A DNA stretch of 58,306 nucleotides from an uncultured Prevotellaceae bacterium. GTDB lineage: Bacteria > Bacteroidota > Bacteroidia > Bacteroidales > Bacteroidaceae. Shown piece by piece: positions 26,506 through 35,375 of this stretch. Where the stretch lies: contig CAMWSK010000015.1 of NCBI GenBank assembly GCA_947176895.1, positions 1 through 58,306 of the forward strand, in the 5' to 3' direction. A model generated the notes under the pieces. It saw nothing but the letters and a program-made list of their open reading frames with translations. It had not been told where the DNA came from and did not search any database. Each line of letters begins with the position of its first letter. Positions within the stretch are counted from its first letter, which is position 1. Made by a program: the position numbers and the translations under genes.

Positions 26506-26590
26506 AAAACATGAACATGTTTTGCCTTAAACATGTTCATGTTTTTTAAAAACGTGTTGATGTTTTGTCCGGTTCGCCGTGATGTTTTTT
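26506..26590. repeat. Palindromic repeat array B (three units plus a half)
   Basis: Units with centres at 26514, 26536 and 26557 (AAACATGAACATGTTT, AAACATGTTCATGTTT, AAACGTGTTGATGTTT) and a degenerate half, GATGTTTTTT, that would centre near 26579. Spacings are 22, 21 and 22 bp. It lies between the convergent purT and the minus-strand envelope module. Confidence 0.85.
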
Positions 26591-26610
26591 GCCGGAAGTC
26601 CCGGAGTAAA

Positions 26611-26660
26611 AAAAGAAGACGCAAGGAGATTATAAGCAACCTCTTTGCGTCTTCTTTTTG
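26611..26660. terminator. Bidirectional terminator between convergent genes
   Basis: GAAGACGCAAGGAG (26615-26628) pairs with CCTCTTTGCGTCTTC (26640-26654). It has an A-run before and a T-run after, so it serves both purT and the minus-strand module. Confidence 0.85.
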
Positions 26661-26671
26661 TTTCGTTTGAT

Positions 26672-26875
26672 TTAGGGGATTCTTTTGGCCAGCAATGAGG
26701 AAAAATCATCGCTCATCCGCTTGATTTCTTCCTTGCTTAGTGCGGGGTGGTTTTTACGGATAAAATCGGCAAATACCTCCACGGCACATTTGCGGGCCAT
26801 GGCCTTTCCCATTTTCAATCCGCTTTCATAAGGTGTGTGTGGCAGTAGCGCCCGGTTGAAATTGCCGTCACTCAT
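26672..26875 (-). CDS. Small conserved-looking protein of the YtxH/holin module
   Basis: A 67-residue soluble protein (MSDGNFNRALLPHTPYESG...). No signal, membrane segment or known motif is visible. The ATG overlaps the stop of the holin-like gene (ATGA), so it is the third gene of a translationally coupled trio. I do not recognise the family; function unknown. Confidence 0.7.
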   Translation of the reverse strand: MSDGNFNRALLPHTPYESGLKMGKAMARKCAVEVFADFIRKNHPALSKEEIKRMSDDFSSLLAKRIP

Positions 26876-27459
26876 CTTCGGGACTTCTTTTTCTTGCTTC
26901 CGAATACGGTGCCGATTGATTTTATCAGTCCCTGCCCCAGACGGTAACCCTCGTAGAGCTTGAATCCCAAAGTGGCCATGCGAGTCATCTTTTCGAAGTG
27001 GTTGGTGGGGGCTTCGTAAGATTCCCTCAGTTCCTGCATCTGCTCGCCTATGCGTTGCCGGCTCTCCGATAATTGTTGCCGGAGTTCTTCTGTGGTGGCG
27101 TTGCTGGCCGTCTTGCCTATGGTGTTTTGCACAATGTTCATGATGGGGCGTTTGAACCACTTGTCGCGGTAGGCGTAGACGATGCCAAGGAACATCATCA
27201 CGATGCCTCCCATGATGGCGTAGCCTGCGGCCATGCTGCCCAAAGATTCGCCCAGGATGTGAGCCAGAGCCATACAGGCAAAGAAAAGGAAAGTGTTGGC
27301 CAGCAGGAGGATGGCCGCTCCGATGGACAGGGCGGAGAGCAACGAGCCGATGCCGTTGGCAACGTCACGCTGAACCACCTGCTTCTGAAGGTCGGCATTG
27401 TGCCTGACTTCTGTCAGCAGGTGGGTCAGTGTGTCCTGCGTGTCCTTGAAGAATGTCAT
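26872..27459 (-). CDS. Phage-holin-superfamily (YqjE-like) membrane protein
   Basis: A 195-residue protein with two adjacent hydrophobic helices (about 40-65 and 70-100) and a helical, charged C-terminal half (RQQLSESRQRIGEQMQELRES) likely to be a coiled coil. It resembles the YqjE/Phage_holin_3_6 family, which despite the name is usually chromosomal and linked to stress-inducible envelope or ribosome-anchoring proteins. Encoded between a YtxH protein and a small protein with ATGA overlaps on both sides. No lysis genes are near, so a prophage is not indicated. Confidence 0.75.
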   Translation of the reverse strand: MTFFKDTQDTLTHLLTEVRHNADLQKQVVQRDVANGIGSLLSALSIGAAILLLANTFLFFACMALAHILGESLGSMAAGYAIMGGIVMMFLGIVYAYRDKWFKRPIMNIVQNTIGKTASNATTEELRQQLSESRQRIGEQMQELRESYEAPTNHFEKMTRMATLGFKLYEGYRLGQGLIKSIGTVFGSKKKKSRR

Positions 27460-27680
27460 CCTTCGGCCAGACCTTCTTGTTTGTCTTTCTCGAATTGCTC
27501 TGCAATTTCGTCCACCAAATCACTCATCTCCACCTTGCTCAGGCGAATGCCACGCTTGCGCAGGCTCTCGGTGATTTTGTTTCTCAAATCGGTACCCTTT
27601 TCAGGAGCAAACAGCAAACCTGCGGCTGCGCCCACTGCAGCACCACCGACAAATGCCAACAAATAATTGATTGCTTTCAT
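27456..27680 (-). CDS. YtxH-domain protein
   Basis: A 74-residue protein with an N-terminal glycine/alanine-rich transmembrane helix (LLAFVGGAAVGAAAGLLFAPEKG) followed by a charged amphipathic helix. The motif GLLFAPEKGTDLR is the YtxH signature. YtxH proteins are general-stress membrane proteins of unknown mechanism. First gene of the three-gene minus-strand module; the stop overlaps the next start. Confidence 0.88.
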   Translation of the reverse strand: MKAINYLLAFVGGAAVGAAAGLLFAPEKGTDLRNKITESLRKRGIRLSKVEMSDLVDEIAEQFEKDKQEGLAEG

Positions 27681-27817
27681 AATTGAATGTGTTTAAGGGT
27701 TAGTAATTTGGGTTAACTCTCAAGACAAAGGTAAGCTATTTTCCGGTACGCAATTTCTTTTTGCCATGTTTTTTTTCGTGAAAGGCAAACATTTAACTTA
27801 TTTTTTCAGTATAGATA

Positions 27818-27849
27818 CTTGGGTGATTGTCGGCTTTTCTTTATCTTTG
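27818..27849 (+). promoter_or_regulatory. Promoter of the SPOR lipoprotein gene
   Basis: CTTG (27818-27821), a 20-bp spacer and TATCTTTG (27842-27849), 40 bp before the start codon. Confidence 0.7.
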
Positions 27850-27889
27850 TAGTGCATTTCAAAAACTTCAAAAACTCAAATACAAAACA

Positions 27890-28396
27890 ATGAAGAAGAA
27901 CTTTGCATTTGCCTTGGCCTTGGTTGCCGGCATTGCTATGGTTTCTTGCCACAGCAGCGAGAGTGCTTATAAGAAGGCTTACGAGAAGGCCCAGTCTGCG
28001 CAGACCGGTGAGCAGGCTTATCCTCAGCAGACCACCACTCAGCAGCAGACTCCCGTGCAGGTGAACACGGTGACCCCCGTTCAGCAGACCACTCAGCCCA
28101 CAGGTGATTACAGCAATGTGGGTGTGCGTACCGAGTCCGTGTCGCTGGTAGAGGGCGCAGGTTTGCGCGATTACAGTGTGGTTGTGGGTTCTTTCGGCCT
28201 GCTGAGCAATGCGCAGAATTTGAAGGCACTTTTGGCCAATAAGGGCTATAGTGCCCAGATTGCTCAGGCGAACGTGAACGGCAAGCCTTTCTATCGTGTG
28301 ATTGCTTCTACACACAACACCAAAGACGAGGCTGCGCAGAGCCGTGCCCGCCTTACGGCTGAGTATCCTGATGCTTGGTTGCTGTATAAGAAATAA
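27890..28396 (+). CDS. SPOR-domain lipoprotein
   Basis: A 168-residue envelope protein. MKKNFAFALALVAGIAMVSC is a lipoprotein signal with the cysteine at residue 20. A Gln/Thr/Pro-rich linker (about 40-80) leads to a C-terminal SPOR domain (YSVVVGSFGLLSNAQNLKALL...YRVIASTHNTKDEA), which binds denuded septal peptidoglycan and often marks proteins of the division site. ATG 27890 is chosen over an in-frame start 63 bp upstream because it gives the signal peptide. Followed by ruvX after 12 bp. Confidence 0.88.
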   Translation: MKKNFAFALALVAGIAMVSCHSSESAYKKAYEKAQSAQTGEQAYPQQTTTQQQTPVQVNTVTPVQQTTQPTGDYSNVGVRTESVSLVEGAGLRDYSVVVGSFGLLSNAQNLKALLANKGYSAQIAQANVNGKPFYRVIASTHNTKDEAAQSRARLTAEYPDAWLLYKK

Positions 28397-28408
28397 GCAG
28401 AGGGCGCA

Positions 28409-28831
28409 TTGGGTCGCATCTTAGCAATAGATTACGGAGTCCGTCGCACAGGTATTGCTGTGACGGACTCCTTGCAGATAATAGCCAATGCCTTGACCAC
28501 CGTGGACACGAAGCAGTTGCTCGACTTTCTCAAGGAGTATACACGGCGGGAAGAGGTGGAGTTGTTCGTGGTGGGGCTTCCTAAGCAGACGAACGGGCTT
28601 GACAGCGACAATCTGCCACGGGTACGCTCTTTCGTGGGCCAACTGAAAAAGGCTTTGCCCGACATCCCCGTGGAGTGGTGGGATGAACGCTACACCAGTG
28701 TGATGGCCCATCATGCGATGCTGGAGAGCGGAATCGGGAAAAAAGCCCGTCAAAACAAGGCTTTGGTGGACGAGATTTCTGCTTGCATCATCCTGCAGGG
28801 ATACATGGAGAGCCGGCGCTTTGTACGTTGA
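28409..28831 (+). CDS. ruvX: Holliday junction resolvase-like protein RuvX/YqgF
   Basis: A 140-residue RNase H-fold nuclease. The N-terminus GRILAIDYGVRRTGIAVTD carries the first catalytic aspartate, FVVGLPKQTNG the next strand, WWDERYTSVMAHHAML the glutamate motif, and KALVDEISACIILQGYM the last aspartate. In E. coli YqgF matures the 5' end of pre-16S rRNA; the resolvase role is less certain. It begins with a TTG codon (28409), preceded by AGAGGG. Confidence 0.92.
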   Translation: MGRILAIDYGVRRTGIAVTDSLQIIANALTTVDTKQLLDFLKEYTRREEVELFVVGLPKQTNGLDSDNLPRVRSFVGQLKKALPDIPVEWWDERYTSVMAHHAMLESGIGKKARQNKALVDEISACIILQGYMESRRFVR

Positions 28832-28880
28832 ATGGTCGGTGAAACATGGATACTAAGAGATATTTAAAGACAAGAATAAA

Positions 28881-29438
28881 ATGATACTTCCTATTTATAC
28901 GTTCGGCCAGCCTGTGCTGCGCAAGCAGGCCGAGGAGATTGATGCCACATACCCCGAGTTGCCCCAGCTTATTCAGAATATGTGGGATACGTTGGCTGCC
29001 AGCGAGGGCATCGGACTGGCGGCTCCTCAAGTGGGGCTTCCTGTCCGTCTGGTTGTTATAGACCTTGATGTGATTAGTGAGGATTTTCCTGAATACAAGG
29101 GACATCGCAAGGTGTATATCAACCCCTATATCGAGGAGTATGATACCACCGAACAAGATGTGAGCGAAGAGGGTTGCCTCAGTCTGCCCGGCATCCATGA
29201 GCCTGTGAAGCGCCCCACGCGTATCCGTGTCACCTATCAAGACGAGGAGTTCAACGAGCATGACGAGTGGGTGGAAGGCTATTTGGCTCGTGTGATGCAG
29301 CATGAGTTCGACCATTTGGACGGCAAGGTGTTCACCGATCACCTGGTGGGGTTGCGCCGCCAGTTGGTGAAGCGTAAGTTGGGCGACTTGCTGAAAGGTC
29401 GCTTCAGTTGCTCTTATAAAGTGAAGTCGAAAAGGTAA
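28881..29438 (+). CDS. def: Peptide deformylase
   Basis: A 185-residue metalloenzyme that removes the N-formyl group from new proteins. All three motifs are present: GIGLAAPQVGL (motif 1, GxGLAAPQ), EEGCLSLPG (motif 2, metal-binding Cys) and HEFDHLDG (motif 3, HExxH). The sequence is slightly longer than E. coli PDF owing to an insert near DLDVISEDFPEYKG, as in other Bacteroidetes. Grouped with ruvX upstream and a TPR protein downstream (20-bp gap). Confidence 0.97.
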   Translation: MILPIYTFGQPVLRKQAEEIDATYPELPQLIQNMWDTLAASEGIGLAAPQVGLPVRLVVIDLDVISEDFPEYKGHRKVYINPYIEEYDTTEQDVSEEGCLSLPGIHEPVKRPTRIRVTYQDEEFNEHDEWVEGYLARVMQHEFDHLDGKVFTDHLVGLRRQLVKRKLGDLLKGRFSCSYKVKSKR

Positions 29439-29458
29439 ATCCTTGTATACTATAAGGT

Positions 29459-31450
29459 ATGAGGACGGAGCGGTTACGTCTGGCATGGAGTGCGGTGTTG
29501 TGGCTGGCAGGGATATGCGCCTCTGCCCAAATCAACACCGACTATGTGATGATGATGGGCAAAAACGCACTCTACTATGAGGACTATGTGCTCAGTATCC
29601 AGCGTTTTAACATGGTCATCAACAGCAAGCCTTTCTTGTCGGAACCTTATTATTATCGTGGCTTGGCCAAGTTTTACCTTGAGGATTACTCGGGGGCCGA
29701 ACTGGATTTGGACAAGGCGGTTGAGCGTAATCCCTATTTGGAGTATTACTATGAATTGCGTGGCTTGTGTCGTGTGAACCAAAACAAGTTCGATGTGGCC
29801 GAGCAAGATTATCGCAAGGTCACGGAACTTAATCCGATGAATGAAGGCAGTTGGCATAACATGGCGCTCTGCCAGATAGAGCAGGATGGTTATGACCGTG
29901 CCGACTCCACACTGAATCAGATGATACGTCAGTGGCCCCGTCGTACGGAAAACTTTCTCATGAAGTCGCAAATAGCCTTTGCCCGAACCGATACCGCCCA
30001 GGCCTTGGAATGGTTGGACCGCATCTTGGAACAAGATTCCTACAACGGTCAGGCGTGGGCAATGAAGGGGCAGGTGAGTCTGTCGCGAGGTCAATATAAA
30101 CAGGCTGAACAGCAGCTGAACAAGGCTATCGTGCAGATGCCCCGTAATGCGGGATTGTTCGTGAACCGTGCTTTGGCGCGGTATCAGTTGGATGATTTGC
30201 GCGGCACGATGAGTGACTATGATGTGGCGTTGGAGATAGAGCCGGGCAACTATTTGGCTCACTTTAACCGTGGCTTGCTGCGTGCTCAGGTAGGTGAGGA
30301 CAATCTGGCTATCCGGGACTTTAATTTCGTGCTGGAGCAGGAGCCGGACAATACCATCGCTTTGTATAACCGTGCCCTGCTCTTGGACAAGACCGGTGAT
30401 TTCAAGGGGGCTTTGCGCGATATTTCCACTGTGCTGAAGGATTATCCCGAATTTTGGGCCGGTTACCAGATGCGTGCCTCTATCCGCCGTAAAGTGGGGG
30501 ATGTGTACGGCGCAGAGCGTGACGAATTTGCCGTGCTGAAAGCAAACATGGAGAAACAGACAGGAACGTATCATCCCGCGAAATGTGCCACACGCAAGAA
30601 GGAGGAGGTGGATCCCCGCAAGTTCGACCGTCTGGTGGTGGAGGACACCCCGTCGACCGTCGATAATCCCCAATATGTGAGTGAATATCGCGGGCGTGTG
30701 CAGGAGCGCACTGTGTCCTTGACACCCATGCCGGGGTATGTGCTTTCCTATTACAAAAAAGGCGAGAATGTGGGTGGTTTCGTGGCCTATCATCCGATTT
30801 TGGACATCCTCAACGGCAAGTTGCCTTCACGTTTACATTTGACAAACCGGGAGGGCAGTGCCTCGGAACAGAATCTGGATAGGCATTTCGCCAATATCAA
30901 GGTGCTCACAAACCGTATAGCACGTGGTTCGCGTGTGGAGGACAGCCGCTTGCAGCGGGCGGTGGAATGTTATCATGTGCGTGACTTCGAGGCTGCGATG
31001 GCCGACCTCGATACTTTGATTCAAAGTCAGTCGGACAGCCCAGAGTTCTTCTTCCTTCGTGCCCAATGCCGTTTGGCTCAGACAATGGCCGGGCAGCAGT
31101 CTTTTGGCGAGGACAAGCCTCATGGGGGAGAGGTTGATGTCATGGCATTGCGCATGGTGCGCCGTGATTTGGAACAGGTCATCCGTCTGGCTCCCGACAT
31201 GGCTTATGCCTATTATGATTTGGGCAATGTTCTTTTCCTGGAGGGTGATTTCCGGCAGGCGGAAGAAGCTTACACCGATGCTTTGAAACATTTGTCCCGC
31301 TTCCCGGATGCCTACTACAACAGGGGGGTGACTTATCTGATGATGGGGCAGACGGATAAGGGTATAGCCGACCTTTCGCAAGCCGGTGAGCAAGGGTTGT
31401 ACTCCGCCTATAGCCTGATCAAGCAATACAGCAAGGCCAATGTCAAGTAA
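29459..31450 (+). CDS. Secreted TPR-repeat protein
   Basis: A 663-residue protein with a signal peptide (AVLWLAGICASAQ, cleavage near residue 23) and many tetratricopeptide repeats: at least eight between about residues 30 and 350 (motifs such as YYYRGLAKFYLEDYSGAELDLDKA) and further ones at 480-650. A non-TPR stretch (about 370-480) lies between. TPRs mediate protein-protein contacts, so it is likely a periplasmic scaffold. Its place after def is common in Bacteroidales. No enzyme motif; partner unknown. Confidence 0.85.
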   Translation: MRTERLRLAWSAVLWLAGICASAQINTDYVMMMGKNALYYEDYVLSIQRFNMVINSKPFLSEPYYYRGLAKFYLEDYSGAELDLDKAVERNPYLEYYYELRGLCRVNQNKFDVAEQDYRKVTELNPMNEGSWHNMALCQIEQDGYDRADSTLNQMIRQWPRRTENFLMKSQIAFARTDTAQALEWLDRILEQDSYNGQAWAMKGQVSLSRGQYKQAEQQLNKAIVQMPRNAGLFVNRALARYQLDDLRGTMSDYDVALEIEPGNYLAHFNRGLLRAQVGEDNLAIRDFNFVLEQEPDNTIALYNRALLLDKTGDFKGALRDISTVLKDYPEFWAGYQMRASIRRKVGDVYGAERDEFAVLKANMEKQTGTYHPAKCATRKKEEVDPRKFDRLVVEDTPSTVDNPQYVSEYRGRVQERTVSLTPMPGYVLSYYKKGENVGGFVAYHPILDILNGKLPSRLHLTNREGSASEQNLDRHFANIKVLTNRIARGSRVEDSRLQRAVECYHVRDFEAAMADLDTLIQSQSDSPEFFFLRAQCRLAQTMAGQQSFGEDKPHGGEVDVMALRMVRRDLEQVIRLAPDMAYAYYDLGNVLFLEGDFRQAEEAYTDALKHLSRFPDAYYNRGVTYLMMGQTDKGIADLSQAGEQGLYSAYSLIKQYSKANVK

Positions 31451-31532
31451 ACTCTTGATTATATTATAAGGTAAAAGAGAGTAGGAAAACGAAAACTTTT
31501 GGCAGTTCATTCGCATCAATGAAAAAATTTAT

Positions 31533-31540
31533 TATCTTTG
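31533..31540 (+). promoter_or_regulatory. thrS promoter
   Basis: TATCTTTG 28 bp before the thrS start; the -33 region has only TTC at the expected distance. Confidence 0.55.
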
Positions 31541-31568
31541 CGTGATAAACTAAAAAACATAATATATA

Positions 31569-33512
31569 ATGATAAAGATTACTTTTCCAGACGGTTCTGT
31601 TCGCGAGTATGAAGCTGGCGTAACGGGTCTGCAGATTGCTGAGAGTATATCATCCCGCTTGGCTCAGGATGTGTTGGCTTGTGGCGTGAACGGTGAGACC
31701 GTGGAATTGAATCGCCCCATCAACGAAGATGCCGAGGTGGTTCTGTATAAATGGGAAGATGCCGAGGGCAAGCATGCCTTTTGGCACACCAGCGCCCACC
31801 TGATGGCCGAGGCTTTGCAGGAGTTGTATCCCGGCATGCAGTTCGGTATTGGCCCTGCCATTGAGAACGGCTTTTATTATGATGTGATGCCCCGGGAGGG
31901 CGTGACAATCCGCGAGGCTGACTTCAAGGCCGTCGAGGATAAAATGATGGAATTGGTGAAGCGCAAGGAGGCTTTGGTGCGCCGGGACGTCTCGAAGGAA
32001 GAGGCTTTGAAGTTCTTTGGCGACAGAGGACAAACCTATAAGAACGAGCTGATTGAGGATTTGGAGGATGGCCACATCACCACCTACACTCAGGGAGCTT
32101 TCACCGACCTCTGCCGTGGTCCTCACTTGCTCTCTACCGCTCCCATCAAGGCTGTTAAGGTGCTCAGCGTAAGTTCTGCCTATTGGCGTGGCGACGAGAA
32201 GCGTCCCATGATGACCCGCCTCTATGCCATCACTTTCCCCAAACAGAAATTGCTCACCGAATATCTGACCTTGCTGGAGGAGGCCAAAAAGCGCGACCAT
32301 CGCAAGATCGGCAAGGAGATGGAGTTGTTCATGTTCAGCGAGCGTGTGGGTAAAGGTCTGCCTATCTGGCTTCCCAAGGGAACAGCCCTTCGCCTGCGTC
32401 TGGAAGATTTCCTGAAGAAAATCCAGAAGCGTTTTGGCTATGTGCAGGTGATTACTCCTCATATCGGTGGCAAGAACCTGTATGTGACCAGCGGACACTA
32501 TGCCCACTATGGCAAGGACAGCTTCCAGCCTATCCACACTCCCGAAGAAGGAGAGGAGTACATGCTGAAGCCCATGAACTGTCCTCACCACTGCGAGATT
32601 TATGCCAGCAAACCCCATAGCTATAGGGATTTGCCTTTCCGCTGTGCTGAGTTCGGTACCGTTTATCGTTATGAGCAGAGCGGCGAGTTGCATGGCCTGA
32701 CCCGTGTGCGGTCGTTCACTCAGGACGATGCCCACATCTTCTGTCGCCCCGACCAGGTGAAGCAGGAGTTCGAGCGTGTGATGGACATCATTCAGATTAT
32801 TTTCAATGCCTTGGATTTCCATAACTACGAGGCACAGATATCCTTGCGCGACCCCAACGACAAGGAGAAGTATATCGGGTCTGACGAGGTTTGGGAAGAG
32901 GCCGAGCGTGCCATCATCGAGGCCTGTGCCGAGAAGGGCATGAAGACCACCACCGAGTTGGGTGAGGCCGCTTTCTATGGTCCCAAGTTGGACTTTATGG
33001 TGAAGGACGCTTTGGGACGCCGTTGGCAGTTAGGTACCATTCAGGTGGACTACAACCTGCCCGAGCGCTTTGACTTGGAGTATGTGGGCGAGGATAATAA
33101 GAAGCATCGCCCCGTGATGATTCACCGTGCGCCCTTCGGTTCGATGGAGCGTTTCACCGCCGTATTGATCGAGCACACTGCCGGCCATTTCCCCTTGTGG
33201 CTGTCGCCGGACCAGGTGGCTGTCTTGCCTGTAAGCGAGAAGTACAACGACTATGCCCGCCAGGTGCAGGAATATTTCGACCGTCAAGATGTACGTTCCT
33301 ATGTGGACGACCGCAACGAAAAGATTGGACGAAAGATTCGAGACAACGAGATGAAGCGTGTGCCCTATATGGTCATTGTGGGTGAGACAGAACAGCTGGA
33401 AGGCACAGTAAGTTTCCGTCAGCAGGGCGGAGGCGAGCAGGGAACGATGAAAATCGAGGACTTTGCGAAAAAAATTAATGATATTGTGCGAGATATGACG
33501 GAAAAGTATTAA
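31569..33512 (+). CDS. thrS: Threonyl-tRNA synthetase
   Basis: A 647-residue class II synthetase. Domains in order: TGS (1-60), the editing SAD domain ([17 protein letters not shown] near 75, CRGPHL near 185), the catalytic core with motif 2 ([24 protein letters not shown]), zinc ligands in NCPHHC and related histidines, motif 3 ([11 protein letters not shown]), and the anticodon-binding domain (about 540-647). It charges tRNA-Thr and edits serine. No T-box or other leader is seen in the short upstream region. Leads into the infC cluster. Confidence 0.98.
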   Translation: MIKITFPDGSVREYEAGVTGLQIAESISSRLAQDVLACGVNGETVELNRPINEDAEVVLYKWEDAEGKHAFWHTSAHLMAEALQELYPGMQFGIGPAIENGFYYDVMPREGVTIREADFKAVEDKMMELVKRKEALVRRDVSKEEALKFFGDRGQTYKNELIEDLEDGHITTYTQGAFTDLCRGPHLLSTAPIKAVKVLSVSSAYWRGDEKRPMMTRLYAITFPKQKLLTEYLTLLEEAKKRDHRKIGKEMELFMFSERVGKGLPIWLPKGTALRLRLEDFLKKIQKRFGYVQVITPHIGGKNLYVTSGHYAHYGKDSFQPIHTPEEGEEYMLKPMNCPHHCEIYASKPHSYRDLPFRCAEFGTVYRYEQSGELHGLTRVRSFTQDDAHIFCRPDQVKQEFERVMDIIQIIFNALDFHNYEAQISLRDPNDKEKYIGSDEVWEEAERAIIEACAEKGMKTTTELGEAAFYGPKLDFMVKDALGRRWQLGTIQVDYNLPERFDLEYVGEDNKKHRPVMIHRAPFGSMERFTAVLIEHTAGHFPLWLSPDQVAVLPVSEKYNDYARQVQEYFDRQDVRSYVDDRNEKIGRKIRDNEMKRVPYMVIVGETEQLEGTVSFRQQGGGEQGTMKIEDFAKKINDIVRDMTEKY

Positions 33513-33517
33513 CTTTG
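33510..33517 (+). promoter_or_regulatory. Internal promoter before infC
   Basis: TAACTTTG begins inside the thrS stop codon and lies 22 bp before the infC ATG, so infC-rpmI-rplT may also be transcribed on its own. Confidence 0.6.
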
Positions 33518-33539
33518 CACCTGCTTTTTAACACTCTTA

Positions 33540-34193
33540 ATGAAGAAAGACGACAAAAAACAGCAGTATCGCGTTAACGAGCAGATACGTGTGAGCGAGG
33601 TGAGAATCGTGGGCGAGGGTTCCGAGTCCGTGGTGTTGCCTACTTATAAAGCTCTGCAGTTGGCCGAGTCAAAAGGTGTGGATTTGGTGGAAATCAGTCC
33701 CAATGCCAATCCGCCGGCTTGCCGCCTGATTGATTACAGCAAGTTCCTCTATCAGCAGAAGAAGAAGCAAAAGGAGATTAAGGCCAAGCAGGTGAAGGTT
33801 GACGTGAAGGAGATTCGCTTCGGACCGCAGACCGATGACCACGACTACAACTTTAAACTCAAGCATGCCCAAGGGTTCCTGAGTGATGGCGACAAAGTGA
33901 AGGCGTATGTGTTCTTCCGTGGTCGTAGCATCCTGTTCAAGGAGCAAGGTGAGGTGTTGTTGTTGCGTTTTGCTGCCGATTTGGAGGACTATGGAAAGGT
34001 CGAAAGTATGCCTGTGTTGGAGGGTAAGCGCATGACCATGTTTATTGCCCCCAAGAAAACCGGAACTCCTAAAAAGGCAGAGAGCACGACCGGGACGGTC
34101 GCCGTGGAGGCTCCCGTGCGTAAGGCTCCTCAGCAGAAAGCCAAAAAGGAATACACGGGTCCCAAGGTGGAAGGTGAGGATTTCGATATTTGA
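33540..34193 (+). CDS. infC: Translation initiation factor IF-3
   Basis: A 217-residue protein that binds the 30S subunit and checks start codons. The N-domain begins [15 protein letters not shown], then [22 protein letters not shown], a lysine-rich linker helix ([13 protein letters not shown]) and the C-domain ([25 protein letters not shown]). About 35 extra residues at the end (TPKKAESTT...EGEDFDI) go beyond E. coli IF3. It starts with ATG rather than the rare AUU by which E. coli IF3 autoregulates. Confidence 0.97.
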   Translation: MKKDDKKQQYRVNEQIRVSEVRIVGEGSESVVLPTYKALQLAESKGVDLVEISPNANPPACRLIDYSKFLYQQKKKQKEIKAKQVKVDVKEIRFGPQTDDHDYNFKLKHAQGFLSDGDKVKAYVFFRGRSILFKEQGEVLLLRFAADLEDYGKVESMPVLEGKRMTMFIAPKKTGTPKKAESTTGTVAVEAPVRKAPQQKAKKEYTGPKVEGEDFDI

Positions 34194-34210
34194 CGAACAA
34201 GAAGAGAGTC

Positions 34211-34241
34211 GTGCGTAACGCCTTGGTATATGCGTTGCCAC
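34211..34241 (+). other. Hairpin between infC and rpmI
   Basis: GTGCGTAACGC (34211-34221) pairs with GCGTTGCCAC (34232-34241), leaving one bulged C and one G-U pair. It has no T-run, so it is not a terminator. A role in processing or in autoregulation by ribosomal protein L20 is possible but not shown. Confidence 0.4.
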
Positions 34242-34272
34242 GCTGAATTAATAACAAACAAAACAAACAAAA

Positions 34273-34470
34273 ATGCCAAAAGTAAAGACTAATTCCGGTG
34301 CCAAGAAGCGTTTCGCCTTGACCGGAAGCGGCAAGGTAAAGCGCCATCACGCTTATCACAGCCACATTCTGACAAAGAAGACCAAGAAGCAAAAGCGTAA
34401 TCTTGACCACACCGCTTTGGTGGAGCAGGAAGACATGAAGCAAGTTCGTGAATTGCTCTGCATGCGTTAA
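34273..34470 (+). CDS. rpmI: 50S ribosomal protein L35
   Basis: A 65-residue, very basic protein. [18 protein letters not shown] and [18 protein letters not shown] are the family signatures. Normal length. Located between infC and rplT as in most bacteria. Confidence 0.97.
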   Translation: MPKVKTNSGAKKRFALTGSGKVKRHHAYHSHILTKKTKKQKRNLDHTALVEQEDMKQVRELLCMR

Positions 34471-34589
34471 TCAATCTGAGCAGGACATATAACGCGTTGC
34501 ATTTAGTAAACAAAAGTATTAAACCGGATGTTTAGCTTGCAAGTTCAACCACACGAGGTTGGCGCTAACGTTCAAAAGAAAACAAAACT

Positions 34590-34934
34590 ATGCCAAGATC
34601 AGTAAATCACGTTGCATCACGTGCTAAGAGAAAGAAAATATTGGGCCTGACCAAAGGTTATTTTGGTGCCCGTAAGAATGTATGGACCGTTGCCAAGAAC
34701 ACATGGGAGAAAGGTTTGACCTATGCATTCCGTGATCGTCGCAACAAGAAGCGCACCTTCCGTGCCCTGTGGATTCAGCGTATTAACGCAGCTGCCCGTT
34801 TGGAGGGTTTGAGCTATAGCCAGTTGATGGGTCAGCTTCACAAGGCCGGTATCGAGATTAACCGTAAGGTTCTCGCCGACTTGGCTGTGAACCACCCCGA
34901 GGCTTTCAAAGCTATCGTTAACAAGGTGAAGTAA
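34590..34934 (+). CDS. rplT: 50S ribosomal protein L20
   Basis: A 114-residue ribosome assembly protein that binds 23S r[31 protein letters not shown] and [11 protein letters not shown] are diagnostic. It follows rpmI after 119 bp, which is long for this pair and leaves room for a regulatory leader; the gap contains a small CAACC/GGTTG hairpin near 34550. Ends with a terminator. Confidence 0.97.
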   Translation: MPRSVNHVASRAKRKKILGLTKGYFGARKNVWTVAKNTWEKGLTYAFRDRRNKKRTFRALWIQRINAAARLEGLSYSQLMGQLHKAGIEINRKVLADLAVNHPEAFKAIVNKVK

Positions 34935-34956
34935 ATTCGACAAACCTAAATTTAAA

Positions 34957-34988
34957 AGGTGTATCGCTTTGCGGTGCACCTTTTTTTG
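34957..34988 (+). terminator. Terminator of the infC-rpmI-rplT cluster
   Basis: AGGTGTATCGC / GCGGTGCACCT with a TTT loop is followed by a run of Ts. Confidence 0.88.
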
Positions 34989-35008
34989 TAATTGATGGCA
35001 TGAAAAGA

Positions 35009-35049
35009 CTGCCACAGGCATTAAAACCGATACCTGGCAGATGTGCCAG
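35009..35049. other. Competing hairpins between rplT and tRNA-fMet
   Basis: CTGCCACAGG (35009-35018) can pair with CCTGGCAG (35033-35040), but CTGGCA (35034-35039) can pair equally well with TGCCAG (35044-35049). The two structures exclude each other. No gene is seen in this stretch. Confidence 0.4.
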
Positions 35050-35099
35050 ACTTATTGCACTCCATCGCAAGACATCCGGCTATTTTAGGGTTCCCTTAT

Positions 35100-35134
35100 T
35101 ATAAAATAAAAGCGTGCCAAAGTTTGACACGCTT
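35100..35134 (-). terminator. Terminator of tRNA-fMet
   Basis: On the minus strand AAGCGTG / CACGCTT, with additional CAAA/TTTG pairing in the loop, is followed by TTTTATTTTAT. Confidence 0.75.
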
Positions 35135-35137
35135 ACT

Positions 35138-35213
35138 TGGTTGCGGGGGTCCGACTCGAACGGGCGACCTCCAGGTTATGAGCCTGGCGAGCTACCAACT
35201 GCTCCACCCCGCG
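35138..35213 (-). tRNA. Initiator tRNA-fMet (anticodon CAT)
   Basis: A 76-nt cloverleaf on the minus strand: acceptor CGCGGGG/CCCCGCA with the C1-A72 mismatch that marks initiators, anticodon loop CTCATAA, and an encoded CCA end. The anticodon stem is CCAGG/CCTGG. The T-stem as read has one C-A mismatch. It is an initiator rather than an elongator because of C1-A72. Confidence 0.9.
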
Positions 35214-35323
35214 ATTTCTGAGTACAAAGGTAAGGAATATGATAGAGATGACCAAATCATTTGGGAACTTTTTTGCTTCTTGGTGCATGTTGGTTACTTT
35301 TTTCTACTTTTTTCGCACAATAT

Positions 35324-35366
35324 AAAGGTACTTTTTTTGCGCAATGAGCAAAAAAAAGTACCTTTG
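35324..35366 (+). promoter_or_regulatory. Promoter and likely operator of the TetR gene
   Basis: TTTG (35336-35339) and TACCTTTG (35359-35366) with a 19-bp spacer form the promoter. The same DNA is a long inverted repeat: AAAGGTACTTTTTTTGC (35324-35340) against GCAAAAAAAAGTACCTTT (35348-35365) around GCAATGA. A repressor bound here would cover both promoter boxes. The start codon follows 9 bp after the -7 box, so the transcript is probably leaderless. Confidence 0.7.
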
Positions 35367-35375
35367 TATTCAGAT

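Noticed and set aside
26672..27680. Prophage remnant, because of the holin-like protein
   Set aside because: The family is usually chromosomal, neighbours are a YtxH protein and a small soluble protein, and no phage structural, lysis or integration genes are near.
35138..35213. Elongator tRNA-Met or tRNA-Ile2 (CAT)
   Set aside because: The C1-A72 mismatch and the overall match to initiator tRNAs favour fMet.
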